A program made the translations under genes and the position numbers. This document shows positions 7,809-15,737 of a stretch of DNA of 64,000 nucleotides, one piece after another. The first letter of the stretch is position 1; each line of letters starts with the position of its first letter. Below the pieces are notes generated by a model that was not told the origin of the DNA, searched no databases, and saw nothing but the letters and a program-made list of their open reading frames with translations. Source of the stretch: Cytophagales bacterium (GTDB taxonomy: Bacteria > Bacteroidota > Bacteroidia > Cytophagales > Cyclobacteriaceae); assembly GCA_020403045.1 (NCBI GenBank), contig JADBYK010000027.1:1-64000 (forward strand), read 5' to 3'.

Positions 7809-8699
7809 CTAAGCTGTAACCGGCTGATTAATCACTCTCCTTAGCCTTTTCATGGGCTCCAGCTCTGTGTCATACACACGCTTTACGCCATCACCTAAAC
7901 TTTTTTCGATATCGCGAATGTCGCGCACTAGTTTAACGATGCCTTGAGGCTCTACCGAAGCAGCATGATCTGATCCCCACATCGCACGATCGAGTGTTAC
8001 ATGACGCTCTATAAAAGTGGCTCCCAGTGATACAGCCGCCAACGTAGGGGCTAACCCTGTCTCGTGACCAGAATATCCAATAGGCAGATCAAACTTGTTG
8101 ATCAACGTGCGGATCATATTTAAATTCAATTGAGCCGGATCGCAAGGATAGGCTGAGGTTGAGTGTGCGACCATTATATTTTTGGTGCCAGTCAAATCAA
8201 TAGCATCTTCAATTTCCATTTCTGTTGACATTCCCGTTGAAAGCATCAACGGTCGGTCAGTCGACAACGCTTTCTTAATCAAATCAAAATCAGTAAGGCT
8301 GGCCGATGCCAGCTTGTACATTACCGGATTGAATTGTTCTAAGAAATCAACAGATGGTTCATCCCAAGCGGAGGCAAACCAATCAATTTTCTTTTGTTGA
8401 CAATAGCGATCAATCTCTTCGAACTCAGCTTTTCCAAATTCGGTTTTGCGTTTGTAGTCGATGTAGCTCATCGTGCCCCACGGGGTTTGGCGCTGCTTTT
8501 CCCATTGATCTTTAGGCACACATAGTTCGGGTGTTCGTTTCTGAAATTTCACCGCATCACAGCCGGCAATGCTTGCCCAGTCAATTAGCTTCTTAGCAAT
8601 TTCTACCGAGCCATTGTGGTTAATCCCGATCTCTGCGATGATGTACACAGGATGCCCAGCGCCAATCTTTCTTCCGTTTTTTAATTCAACATGGTTCAT
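7809..8699 (-). CDS. NeuB/SpsE-like nonulosonate synthase lacking the SAF domain
   Basis: A 296-aa TIM-barrel enzyme of the NeuB family, which condenses phosphoenolpyruvate with an aldose to give a 2-keto-3-deoxy sugar acid. Active-site residues are retained: E23 (IAEIGINHNG), K51 (AVKFQKR), K129 (YKLASAS), the metal histidines H212 (GYSGHETG) and H233 (IERHVT), E231 and D244 (GSDHAASVEP). The protein ends at about the point where other NeuB proteins (about 340-350 aa) enter the antifreeze-like SAF domain; there is no such domain here or in a following frame. In known NeuB the SAF domain reaches into the partner active site to contact the N-acetyl group, so a different acceptor sugar is inferred. 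It is the last gene of the sugar cluster. Confidence 0.88.
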   Translation of the reverse strand: MNHVELKNGRKIGAGHPVYIIAEIGINHNGSVEIAKKLIDWASIAGCDAVKFQKRTPELCVPKDQWEKQRQTPWGTMSYIDYKRKTEFGKAEFEEIDRYCQQKKIDWFASAWDEPSVDFLEQFNPVMYKLASASLTDFDLIKKALSTDRPLMLSTGMSTEMEIEDAIDLTGTKNIMVAHSTSAYPCDPAQLNLNMIRTLINKFDLPIGYSGHETGLAPTLAAVSLGATFIERHVTLDRAMWGSDHAASVEPQGIVKLVRDIRDIEKSLGDGVKRVYDTELEPMKRLRRVINQPVTA

Positions 8700-8726
8700 A
8701 GTAGTATGGTTTTAGTTGATAGTTTT

Positions 8727-9236
8727 TTAGTTCGGGTTTACTTTACTATTAATAATCAGTTCTGCAAATTCTCTAAACGCGCCATGGCCACCGTTGGTAG
8801 TGCATACGTAGTGTGCTACCCTGCGGGCAAAGCTCATCGCATCGCCCGGGCAGGCACACAAGCCTACTTGCTTCATAATCTCTTCGTCATTGATGTCATC
8901 ACCGATGTAAGCAATTTCATCTTTTGAAATTTTGATGCGCTCCATGATCTCTTGCAACCGTTGGGCTTTGTCCATCACACCCATGTGCAATTCTGTGATT
9001 TTTAACTTCTCTGCTCTCTTTGATACCGGAAGGGAATCTTCACGTGTGATGATGCCCGTTTCGATAGCTGCAATCTTACGTAAACGCTCTACACCCATCC
9101 CATCGCGAAACGAAAATCGTTTTAGTTCTTCACCGTTGCCTGAGTAGTAAACACCATTATCGGTGAGTACTCCATCTACATCGGTGATCATCAGTTTTAT
9201 TTTCTCGGCTCTTCTCTTTATTTCTGTAATTGACAT
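8727..9236 (-). CDS. KdsC-like HAD phosphatase (3-deoxy-sugar-acid phosphate phosphatase)
   Basis: A 169-aa protein of the KdsC/CMAS C-terminal HAD subfamily. Motif I is DVDGVLTD (nucleophile D19, acid D21), the Lys motif lies around 75-85, and the last motif is YIGDDINDEEIM (about 110). Such enzymes are tetramers that remove the phosphate of Kdo-8-phosphate or N-acylneuraminate-9-phosphate. The gene lies 27 bp from the NeuB-like synthase, which implies it dephosphorylates that enzyme's product. It could instead be the housekeeping KdsC of lipopolysaccharide synthesis, but no kdsA, kdsB or kdsD is nearby. Confidence 0.85.
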   Translation of the reverse strand: MSITEIKRRAEKIKLMITDVDGVLTDNGVYYSGNGEELKRFSFRDGMGVERLRKIAAIETGIITREDSLPVSKRAEKLKITELHMGVMDKAQRLQEIMERIKISKDEIAYIGDDINDEEIMKQVGLCACPGDAMSFARRVAHYVCTTNGGHGAFREFAELIINSKVNPN

Positions 9237-9343
9237 CTTGATTCATTTACGATTGATGATTTTTGATTTGCTATTTGAGGTTGCGTTTACTCAATTTTAT
9301 TTGATTGTGATTGAATCTAAAATCGTAGATCATAAATCTAAAA
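9237..9343. repeat. Low-complexity ATTTACGATT/ATCGTAGAT-type micro-repeat spacer
   Basis: The spacer consists of variants such as ATTTACGATTGATGATTTTTG and, in the opposite sense, AAAATCGTAGATCATAAATC. A similar stretch occurs upstream of the ATP synthase alpha gene (49685-49735). It carries no coding sequence. Confidence 0.45.
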
Positions 9344-10147
9344 TTAGATTATTGTCCATCCACCATCCACTACCAAATTTGCTCCCGTCATGTAACTGGA
9401 GGCATCGCTTGCCAAAAAGACGATCGCCCCTTTGTAATCTGTTTGTTTTGCCATTCTTCCAAGTACGGTACGGTCGCTGTAATTTTTTTTGAAGAATTCC
9501 TGTTGACCATTCTCAACACCACCTGGCGAAAGCGTGTTTACACGTACACCTTTATCGCCCCAGTACGCTGCTAGAAACCTTGTAAAGCTGATGATCGCAC
9601 CTTTTGTAGTCGGGTAGGAGGCAGATTTGTAAAAGGTCTGCTCTCCCTTTTCGTTCTGATATAATTTTTGATCGGGAGCCGTGATGCCATATGTAGAAGC
9701 TATGTTGATGATACTCCCACTTTTCGCTTCTGCCATTGCTGAGCCGAAAATCTGACTACACAAAAACACACCTGTAACATTTACTTCTAACGATTTTTTC
9801 CAGAGATTGAGTGGGTAGTTTTCAAACTTGGATAGTTCAAGTGCAGCAGTAGGATTTTCGAACATATCGTTGATAGCCGCATTATTTACTAAGATGTCGA
9901 TTTTTCCATAACGTACCATCACAGCTTCTTTTGCCTCCATAACAGACAGATCATTGGCTACATCAAGACCAATTCCCATATGCTTATCGCCCAATTGTTT
10001 TGCAAAATCTTGGGACGCTATTTCGTCCAAGTCGGCAACAATCACCCGAGCTCCGGCTTCAGCCAAAGCCTCACAGTGACTTCTACCAATTAAGCCACAA
10101 GCGCCTGTAACAATCGCAGTTTTTCCTTCTAGTGAGAACAAGTCCAT
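9344..10147 (-). CDS. Short-chain dehydrogenase/reductase of the sugar cluster
   Basis: A classical SDR of about 267 aa. The start chosen is ATG at 10147 (MDLFSLEGKTAIVTG); a longer frame to 10189 adds a basic, unconserved 14-residue leader that overlaps the previous gene. It has the Rossmann motif TGACGLIG (residues 14-21), NNAAIND (about 90), the active-site Ser in IINIASTYG, and Tyr-x3-Lys in SYPTTKGAI. It ends with GANLVVDGGWTI, a typical SDR C-terminus. It uses NAD(P)H to reduce or oxidise a sugar carbonyl. The stop of the upstream aminotransferase (10149) is one base before this start, so the genes are tightly coupled. Confidence 0.88.
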   Translation of the reverse strand: MDLFSLEGKTAIVTGACGLIGRSHCEALAEAGARVIVADLDEIASQDFAKQLGDKHMGIGLDVANDLSVMEAKEAVMVRYGKIDILVNNAAINDMFENPTAALELSKFENYPLNLWKKSLEVNVTGVFLCSQIFGSAMAEAKSGSIINIASTYGITAPDQKLYQNEKGEQTFYKSASYPTTKGAIISFTRFLAAYWGDKGVRVNTLSPGGVENGQQEFFKKNYSDRTVLGRMAKQTDYKGAIVFLASDASSYMTGANLVVDGGWTII

Positions 10148-10148
10148 T

Positions 10149-11477
10149 TTAGTGTAATGCCTTTTCTTTGAACGTCTTTTGTACATCACCCACTTTTCGG
10201 AAAACAGCTTCCACCGGTTTACCGCGAAGCAGCGATGCGATGTCGTTTCCCCTCAGCGCCTCCGCCAGAAGTGAAAGGACGATGTCATATACTTTTAGTG
10301 TATAACTGATATCTTCTTCAGTGTGAGTGAAACAAACATTGTGAAATCCGCCCCAAAGTATTCCGCGCTTGATCATTTCCTGTTGAACAAAAGATTTTAG
10401 TATCAACGGATCTCCCGCGGATGCATTGAACGTGATAATTGTGCGACAATCAAAACCTTGGCAAGTTGTAACTTTGGTGAGTTGGTATTTGGCTGCCAAT
10501 TCATTGTAACCTTCTTTCAATCGTTTCCCCTTTTCAGCAAGCACTTTGGGCACGTTTTTGTCGATCATTTCATGGATGGTTGCCATCGCTGCGGCCATAG
10601 ACAATGCTTCACCGCCAAATGTGGAGTAGAAGAAAACATCCTTTTCAAAAAGCCGCATCACGTCTTTTCTTCCGGTGAGCAACGCAATCGGCATTCCATT
10701 CGCAAATGCTTTTGAATACACGGCTAGATCAGGAGTGATGTTGAAATATTCCTGTGCACCACCTACGGCTACGCGGAAGCCAGTCCACATTTCATCAAAA
10801 ACCAATAAACTTCCATTCGCTTTACATAGTATTTGTACTTGCTGAAGGAAATCGGCTTTGGGTGCTTCAAAAATAAAAGGCTCTAAAATGACACAAGCCA
10901 CATCGTCATCTAAAAGAGTGCGGAGCGATTCGATGTTATTGTATTCAAATGTTGCTGTTAATTCTTTTATCTCTTGGGGAATCCCCTCCGCGCGACTAGT
11001 GGTGCCGATGTACCAATCGTGCCAGCCATGGTAACCGCAACACAGCACTTTTTTTCTTCCTGTAAACGCCCGTGAAATCCGTACTGCTGCACTGCAGACT
11101 TCTGCGCCTGTTTTGGCAATGCGCACACCTTCAGCATTTGGAATAATTTTTTGAATCAGCTCGCTCAATTCTACTTCGAGTGGGTGCATCAACGAAAAAG
11201 TGATGCCGTCTTTCAATTGTTTTTGTATAGCGTGGTCTACCCGGTCATACCCATAGCCAAGAGAGACGGGTCCAATAGCCATGTTGTAATCGATGTATTC
11301 ATTTCCATCTACGTCCCATACGTGTGCATTTTTTCCCCTTAATAGATACTTGGGAGCAACACCATTGACATACTGCGAAGGCCCCTTGGCCATTGTCTGT
11401 GTTACCGGAAACATAACTTGCTGAGCACGTTCGTGCAGCGCATTGGAGATAGTAATGTCGGGATATTGGCTGGTCAT
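10149..11477 (-). CDS. Class III PLP aminotransferase, glutamate-1-semialdehyde aminotransferase-like
   Basis: A 442-aa fold type I PLP enzyme, close to HemL-type proteins in layout. It has VDGNEYIDYNMAIGPVSLGY near residue 57, the PLP phosphate-binding segment KTGAEVCSAAVRISRAFTGR, FDEMWTGFR (PLP-pyridine Asp, about 230) and the Schiff-base Lys in VYSKAFANGMP (about 258). Because it sits inside a sugar-acid cluster with transketolase subunits, I infer that it aminates or shifts the amino group on a sugar intermediate rather than making tetrapyrrole precursors. It lies 2 bases from the preceding gene's stop. A housekeeping HemL would be expected elsewhere in the genome. Confidence 0.85.
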   Translation of the reverse strand: MTSQYPDITISNALHERAQQVMFPVTQTMAKGPSQYVNGVAPKYLLRGKNAHVWDVDGNEYIDYNMAIGPVSLGYGYDRVDHAIQKQLKDGITFSLMHPLEVELSELIQKIIPNAEGVRIAKTGAEVCSAAVRISRAFTGRKKVLCCGYHGWHDWYIGTTSRAEGIPQEIKELTATFEYNNIESLRTLLDDDVACVILEPFIFEAPKADFLQQVQILCKANGSLLVFDEMWTGFRVAVGGAQEYFNITPDLAVYSKAFANGMPIALLTGRKDVMRLFEKDVFFYSTFGGEALSMAAAMATIHEMIDKNVPKVLAEKGKRLKEGYNELAAKYQLTKVTTCQGFDCRTIITFNASAGDPLILKSFVQQEMIKRGILWGGFHNVCFTHTEEDISYTLKVYDIVLSLLAEALRGNDIASLLRGKPVEAVFRKVGDVQKTFKEKALH

Positions 11478-11479
11478 GA

Positions 11480-12424
11480 TTAATGTGTTGACGTGGTTAA
11501 AGTGTTGACGTGTTGACGAGTTTCCAGCATATTCATGGTTTGAACGGCTATCTTTTCTGGACTAAAACCTTCGTTACTCAAGACATCAGCAAGACGGCCA
11601 GGCTTAAACCAACTCTCATTCAAAGACAAGGACTGCACGTTCGCTGTTTGTTGATTGTTTAACAAGACCTCAGCGACAATCGAATACAGACCTCCCGTTT
11701 TGAAGTGATCCTCAACAATAACGATCAATTCGCTCTCTCGAGCTACTTTTAGGATGACGTCTTCATCCACTGGCTTTAGGCAACGCATATTTACAAGTCC
11801 TATTGAAAGACCTTGATGTTCCAACAGCTGTCTTGCCTCAAAAACCTGGTTGAAGAGCATACCATACGTTAGAAATGTCACAGTCGCACCTTCTGCTACT
11901 ACTTCTGATTTTCCGATTGTAAAATTCTTATCGTGTGGATAGAGTGGTTTGATCAAATTAGCACGCGTATAGCTAGGAGCTTTGGAGTGCCAGATTTCCG
12001 GGAGCATTACTAACATATCTTCCTCATCCGCAGGGGCAAAAACGTGCATGCCGGGAATCCCTCGCACAATGGAAATGTCTTCAATGGCTTGATGCGTTGG
12101 CCCGTTGCCATCCGATAAAAATCCTGGAATGAATCCAGTCAACTTTACAGGAAGATTAGCAATGCCCACATCGGTACGTATAAATTCAAAGGCACGCATT
12201 GTTAAGAAAGCGGCCAGTGCATGGACAATAGGTACACGGCCTCTTAAAGCTAAACCTGCAGCCATGCCAATCATCGTCTGTTCGGTAATGCCAGTATCAA
12301 TGAACCGATTGGTCAAAAGTGGATTGTTGGGAATGTTGCGTACCAATGCACGATTCTCAGCTGTCATGATAACGTAGCGCTCATCTGCCAATGCTAGCTC
12401 AGTAATTAATTGTTCGTAGTTCAT
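11480..12424 (-). CDS. Transketolase-like C-terminal subunit (Pyr plus C-terminal domains)
   Basis: A 314-aa protein equal to the pyrimidine-binding and C-terminal domains of transketolase. It has RFIDTGITEQTMIGMAAGLA with the activating Glu of thiamin diphosphate chemistry, DVGIANLPVKLTG, GPTHQAIEDISIVRGIPG (active-site His) and IVVEDHFKTGGLYS near the end. It works with the product of the gene at 12550, which carries the pyrophosphate-binding domain. The last about 11 residues (QHVNTLTTSTH) are encoded by the 8-bp tandem repeat GTGTTGAC read in reverse (11481-11520), so the tail is probably non-functional. An AT-rich spacer of 125 bp separates it from the N-subunit gene. Confidence 0.88.
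   Translation of the reverse strand: MNYEQLITELALADERYVIMTAENRALVRNIPNNPLLTNRFIDTGITEQTMIGMAAGLALRGRVPIVHALAAFLTMRAFEFIRTDVGIANLPVKLTGFIPGFLSDGNGPTHQAIEDISIVRGIPGMHVFAPADEEDMLVMLPEIWHSKAPSYTRANLIKPLYPHDKNFTIGKSEVVAEGATVTFLTYGMLFNQVFEARQLLEHQGLSIGLVNMRCLKPVDEDVILKVARESELIVIVEDHFKTGGLYSIVAEVLLNNQQTANVQSLSLNESWFKPGRLADVLSNEGFSPEKIAVQTMNMLETRQHVNTLTTSTH
11481..11520. repeat. 8-bp tandem repeat (GTGTTGAC) running into a coding end
   Basis: Three copies of GTGTTGAC and a degenerate one lie within 11481-11520, covering the last codons and the stop of the transketolase C-subunit. The same 8-mer with a last-base change (GTGTTGAG) forms the array at 13404-13560. Confidence 0.7.
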
Positions 12425-12549
12425 TTACAAAAAAAAGAAGTTAGAAGTCAGAATTTAAAAGTTAGAATGTCTTTCAACTGAATACCGTTTTGCCATTTAT
12501 ATACTCATCACTGAATACTGAATACCGACTACCACTTACCGCTTGCCAA
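12425..12549. repeat. Micro-repeat spacer between transketolase subunit genes
   Basis: The stretch holds GAAGTTAGAAGTCAGAAT, the reverse complement of the 14-bp unit found at 13600-13806, then a run of CTGAATAC-like octamers (12475-12530). No frame of interest is present. Confidence 0.55.
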
Positions 12550-13398
12550 CTATCTAACAACAAGAGTCTCCGAGTTCAAGTCAGCCATTTTATTTTCATG
12601 TAGTTCTTCCAACAATGCGTTTACTTCCTCGCGAGTAAAGTTGCAAAACCAACGATCTGCTCTTCGCTCTATACTTGGCAATCCTTTGCCACGCACGGTG
12701 TGTGCTACCACGATAGTCGGTTTTTTATTTCCCAGAGGTAGCGTTGAGAACGTGTCCTCCAACTTTTCAAAATCATGCCCATCTACGTCTATTGCATTCC
12801 AACCGAAAGCTTCAAATTTTTCTTTAATTGAATTGAGCGGAATCAATTCTTCGGTGGCCATGTTCGCTTGAAAATAATTCCGATCTACAATCCAAATCAG
12901 GTTATCTAACTTATGTGCTGCCGCTACCAGAGCAGCCTCCCAAACCGAACCTTCATTCAATTCGCCATCGCCTGTAACTACTACTACTTTGTTCGTTTGA
13001 TTTTTCCATTTACAATCCAGTGCCACGCCCATCGCTACTGAAGGCAAATGGCCTAATGAACCAGAATGAAATTCAACTCCGGGAATGCTTGTATTCGGAT
13101 GCCAATAGATGCTGTCGTTTGTGTTCAAATGGTTGTCTAGACGAGATTTTTCGATAAAACCAATCTCAGCAAATAATCCATAGAGGGCGGGTACGTCATG
13201 ACCCTTCGACAGAAATAAATAATCGCGGTTGGGGTCTTCTAAATTTTCTTGCGAGATATTCAAGAATTTGGAATATAGAAATACAAACAAGTCTGCACAT
13301 GAAAGAGAAGCCCCTGTAAAGCAACCGCCATCTGTAGATAGTCGAACGATGTTCTCTCTTACTTTTAGCGCTAGTTCGTTTAGTTCGTTGTTAGTCAT
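12550..13398 (-). CDS. Transketolase-like N-terminal subunit (thiamin pyrophosphate-binding domain)
   Basis: A 282-aa protein matching the PP domain of transketolase. It has FLSKGHDVPALYG (about residue 65), GSLGHLPSVAMGVALDCK (about 115), the thiamin-diphosphate motif GDGELNEGSVWEAALVAA (about 143-160, GDG then a conserved acidic) and VDRNYFQAN (Mg-binding Asn). The family transfers a two-carbon ketol unit between sugars. In split form, paired with a sugar-acid synthase and an aminotransferase, such pairs are found in secondary and surface-sugar pathways rather than in the pentose phosphate pathway. Upstream lies a 432-bp repeat-filled gap; whether one transcript spans it is uncertain. Confidence 0.88.
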   Translation of the reverse strand: MTNNELNELALKVRENIVRLSTDGGCFTGASLSCADLFVFLYSKFLNISQENLEDPNRDYLFLSKGHDVPALYGLFAEIGFIEKSRLDNHLNTNDSIYWHPNTSIPGVEFHSGSLGHLPSVAMGVALDCKWKNQTNKVVVVTGDGELNEGSVWEAALVAAAHKLDNLIWIVDRNYFQANMATEELIPLNSIKEKFEAFGWNAIDVDGHDFEKLEDTFSTLPLGNKKPTIVVAHTVRGKGLPSIERRADRWFCNFTREEVNALLEELHENKMADLNSETLVVR

Positions 13399-13403
13399 TT
13401 TTA

Positions 13404-13560
13404 TGTACTAATGTGTTGATGTTTTAATGTTTTAATGTGTTAATGTGTTGAGGTGTTGAGGTGTTGATGTGTTGAGGTGTTGAGGTGTTAATGTGTTGAG
13501 GTGTTGAGGTGTTGAGGTGTTGATGTATTGAAGTATTTAAGTGTTGAAGATTTGACCTTA
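13404..13560. repeat. 8-bp tandem repeat array, unit GTGTTGAG and variants
   Basis: About 17 consecutive or near-consecutive units of GTGTTGAN (G, T or A at the last base, some GTTTTAAT variants) lie between the transketolase N-subunit start and the 14-bp array. Units degrade at both ends. The array lies inside an apparent operon of same-strand genes. It has no spacers, so it is not a CRISPR. Confidence 0.85.
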
Positions 13561-13599
13561 ATATGATACTACTATCTTACTTCTTATTTCCAATTTCTC

Positions 13600-13806
13600 C
13601 CTTTTTACATTTAACTTCTTATTCTGACTTCTTATTCTGACTTCTGACTTCTTAATTCTGACTTCTTAATTCTGACTTCTTAATTCTGACTTCTTAATTC
13701 TGACTTCTTAATTCTGACTTCTATATTCTAACTTCTATATTCTAACTTCTATATTCTGACTTCTATATTCTGACTTCTATATTCTGACTTCTATATTCTG
13801 ACTTCT
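13600..13806. repeat. 14-bp tandem repeat array, units TTAATTCTGACTTC and TATATTCTGACTTC
   Basis: Two blocks are seen. The first has about five copies of TTAATTCTGACTTC. The second has about seven copies of TATATTCTGACTTC, two of which read TATATTCTAACTTC. They are in register with each other, which suggests local duplication by slippage. An inverted single copy occurs near 12430. No gene is present; the array ends 25 bp from the stop of the cytidylyltransferase. Confidence 0.88.
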
Positions 13807-13830
13807 ATTCTCTCGCAGCACTTTCGCCAC

Positions 13831-14652
13831 CTAAGCCCCAACCAAAACCCTTGTCTGTTCTTTCCCAACTGTTTTCAGTTCATGCAAATGATTTCTATAC
13901 CAATTCACACCCACCCACTTTTCGTTGATTTTTTTGAGCATTGGTTCGGTTTTTAAAAGTTGAAGAATATCGGTCAAGGAAAATTTTGGATTTATTGGAT
14001 AAAGCCTTTCATAGACTTGCTTTATAAATTCATAATCTTCCGGGTAATCGATCGTCCATCGATGAGTCATTGAATAATCAAGCCCGGTCTCCCAGACTAA
14101 ATTTCCAATTTTAAAATTATTTGGATTCTCCCAGAGATAGGGTGTCGTATGTTCTAATTCCATGGTAGCGGTTGCATTCTCCCAAGCTTGTTCAAGCGCA
14201 GCAAACGACATCACCTCTACGTCATTTCCATCCGGAAACGTGGCAGGGTGGAGATTACTGACGTAGTCAAATTTATTTTCGTTAGTCAAATAGTATTTAA
14301 TTACTTTGTCAATGACGTTCGGGTCAATCAACGGACAGTCGGAAGGAATTTTTACCACAACGTCTGCCCTGTATTTTATTGCAACCTGATAATGGCGATC
14401 TAGTAGATCAGATTTACTGCCCTGGTATACTTCAATCTGGTTCCTCACACACCATTCTACAATTTGTGCGTCTTCATCACTTGTCGTTGTTGCCACTACT
14501 ATTTTTCCAATTTGTTTTGCCAACGAAACGCGTTCAATCATTCGGGCTAACAATGTATCCCCGCATAGCGACAACAACACTTTGCCGGGCAAGCGCGTAG
14601 AACTTGTGCGTGCTTGAACAATCGTTACGACACTTTTTTCGCGGCTCATCAT
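13831..14652 (-). CDS. SpsF-like cytidylyltransferase (CMP-sugar-acid synthetase family)
   Basis: A 273-aa nucleotidyltransferase with the signature VQARTSSTRLPGKVL (residues 12-26) of the SpsF/acylneuraminate cytidylyltransferase family, followed by KIPSDCPLIDPNVID (metal-binding acidic) and THRWTIDYPEDYEFI. Typical members couple a sugar acid to CMP. In this cluster it should activate the product of the NeuB-like enzyme. The start is given at the first Met (14652); MSREKS at 14649 is equally possible. Its start overlaps the stop of the gene upstream by one base, so the two are coupled. SpsF proteins are poorly characterised, so nucleotide choice is inferred. Confidence 0.85.
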   Translation of the reverse strand: MMSREKSVVTIVQARTSSTRLPGKVLLSLCGDTLLARMIERVSLAKQIGKIVVATTTSDEDAQIVEWCVRNQIEVYQGSKSDLLDRHYQVAIKYRADVVVKIPSDCPLIDPNVIDKVIKYYLTNENKFDYVSNLHPATFPDGNDVEVMSFAALEQAWENATATMELEHTTPYLWENPNNFKIGNLVWETGLDYSMTHRWTIDYPEDYEFIKQVYERLYPINPKFSLTDILQLLKTEPMLKKINEKWVGVNWYRNHLHELKTVGKEQTRVLVGA

Positions 14653-15689
14653 CAGCAGGCTATTTTTTGATAGGAAGCTTCCACTGTTGGTAATTCCTGT
14701 TTCAAAAATTGACGTTTGCTCTTATTTGTTTCAATGTAACGTCTGCAAACTTCGGCAATGTGTTCTGCCGAACGGCCACCATTCTGGACGGGTGCTTTTT
14801 TGCGCAAGTCAGCGACATCAAAAAAGGAGTGTACTTTTTTACCTAAACCGATGCCTACATAAACAACCGTAGAATATTGAGTGATCAACTCTTCGCAATG
14901 GAAGATCATGTGGTTAATGTTGCCCTCTGTAAAAATTAGCGCCTGCGGTGCATTTTCTTTTATTTCGCGGATGGCCCGCTCCTTCTTTTCGTTGGGGTGA
15001 AGTTTAAAAATCAGTTGACGGCCATTGGCAATGGCCACGCAATTGCGAATAAACTGAGGGCGGTTTTCAAAACCCGTGCATTCTCGAATATCAGAGGTAG
15101 CAACAAGAACAAAATGCCGATGTGGAAAGGTGTTGTGTGCGAAAGCCTCTACATTGTCAAAATTCGGCATGCCGGTAACAATTAATTTAGTCGGGTCGGT
15201 GCCCAGTTTTTTAAAATGATCTTTGTATCCCTCGCTGGCCACGCAATAGATGTCGCATAAATCAGAAGTGCCGTTTAATGAAGTGTTGAAGGCCCAGTAG
15301 CGCGGCATGTCCAGCCATTTAACTACTTTCGACCAAGGTGTCAATCGGTCGGTCATGCCTTCTTGCACCCACACTGTTTTGGTTTTACGAATGGACTTAG
15401 GCACCAACAAGTCGCTGCATACGACAGCTAAGTCGTACTGATTATCATAGGCCAATTGTTGGTAGTCATTTTTCAGTCCGTGTTGTTGAAGATATCGGTC
15501 GGACGAGTTTTTGAAGCCACCCGACAAAATCGTATGCTCAGCTGCCCCAGCTTTTACCAGAGACTGTAAAACGAAATTGTCGCTATAAAACTGGCTGAAG
15601 TAACAATCGTATTCCGGTAGATGCGAGGCGATGGCATGCATCTGGGTGACCTGGTTGTAAGAACCAACGGTAAATAAAATCTTTTTCAA
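14652..15689 (-). CDS. Putative GT-B-fold glycosyltransferase/epimerase-like protein
   Basis: A 345-aa soluble protein that I can place only loosely. The N-terminal part (ILFTVGSYNQVTQMHAIASHL) and the C-terminal part (RQLIFKLHPNEKKERAI, then ITQYSTVVYVGIGLGKKVHSF) have the layout of GT-B enzymes such as CDP-glycerol transferases and UDP-GlcNAc 2-epimerases, including the KLHPNE segment. It is first in the sugar operon, so it may transfer the CMP-activated product or supply an early sugar. The start is TTG at 15689, preceded by the Shine-Dalgarno-like AGGAGCG, one of the few convincing ones in this window. The promoter lies at 15709-15737. Confidence 0.6.
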   Translation of the reverse strand: MKKILFTVGSYNQVTQMHAIASHLPEYDCYFSQFYSDNFVLQSLVKAGAAEHTILSGGFKNSSDRYLQQHGLKNDYQQLAYDNQYDLAVVCSDLLVPKSIRKTKTVWVQEGMTDRLTPWSKVVKWLDMPRYWAFNTSLNGTSDLCDIYCVASEGYKDHFKKLGTDPTKLIVTGMPNFDNVEAFAHNTFPHRHFVLVATSDIRECTGFENRPQFIRNCVAIANGRQLIFKLHPNEKKERAIREIKENAPQALIFTEGNINHMIFHCEELITQYSTVVYVGIGLGKKVHSFFDVADLRKKAPVQNGGRSAEHIAEVCRRYIETNKSKRQFLKQELPTVEASYQKIAC

Positions 15690-15708
15690 CGCTCCTGTTC
15701 AATTTTTC

Positions 15709-15737
15709 GAAAGGTAGAGTGTGAATGTTAATTCAAA
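15709..15737 (-). promoter_or_regulatory. Candidate promoter of the sugar-acid operon
   Basis: On the minus strand TTTG (15734-15737) is followed after 17 nt by TACCTTTC (15709-15716). This is a 7/8 match to the -7 consensus TAnnTTTG with a suitable -33 box. It lies 20 nt before the TTG start of the first gene of the cluster. Confidence 0.5.

Noticed and set aside
10148-10189. Extended start of the SDR gene
   Set aside because: The added leader (MMYKRRSKKRH) overlaps the aminotransferase end and is not conserved in SDRs.
13404-13806. Repeat arrays as a CRISPR
   Set aside because: Units are 8 and 14 bp and directly contiguous without unique spacers, and no cas genes are near.
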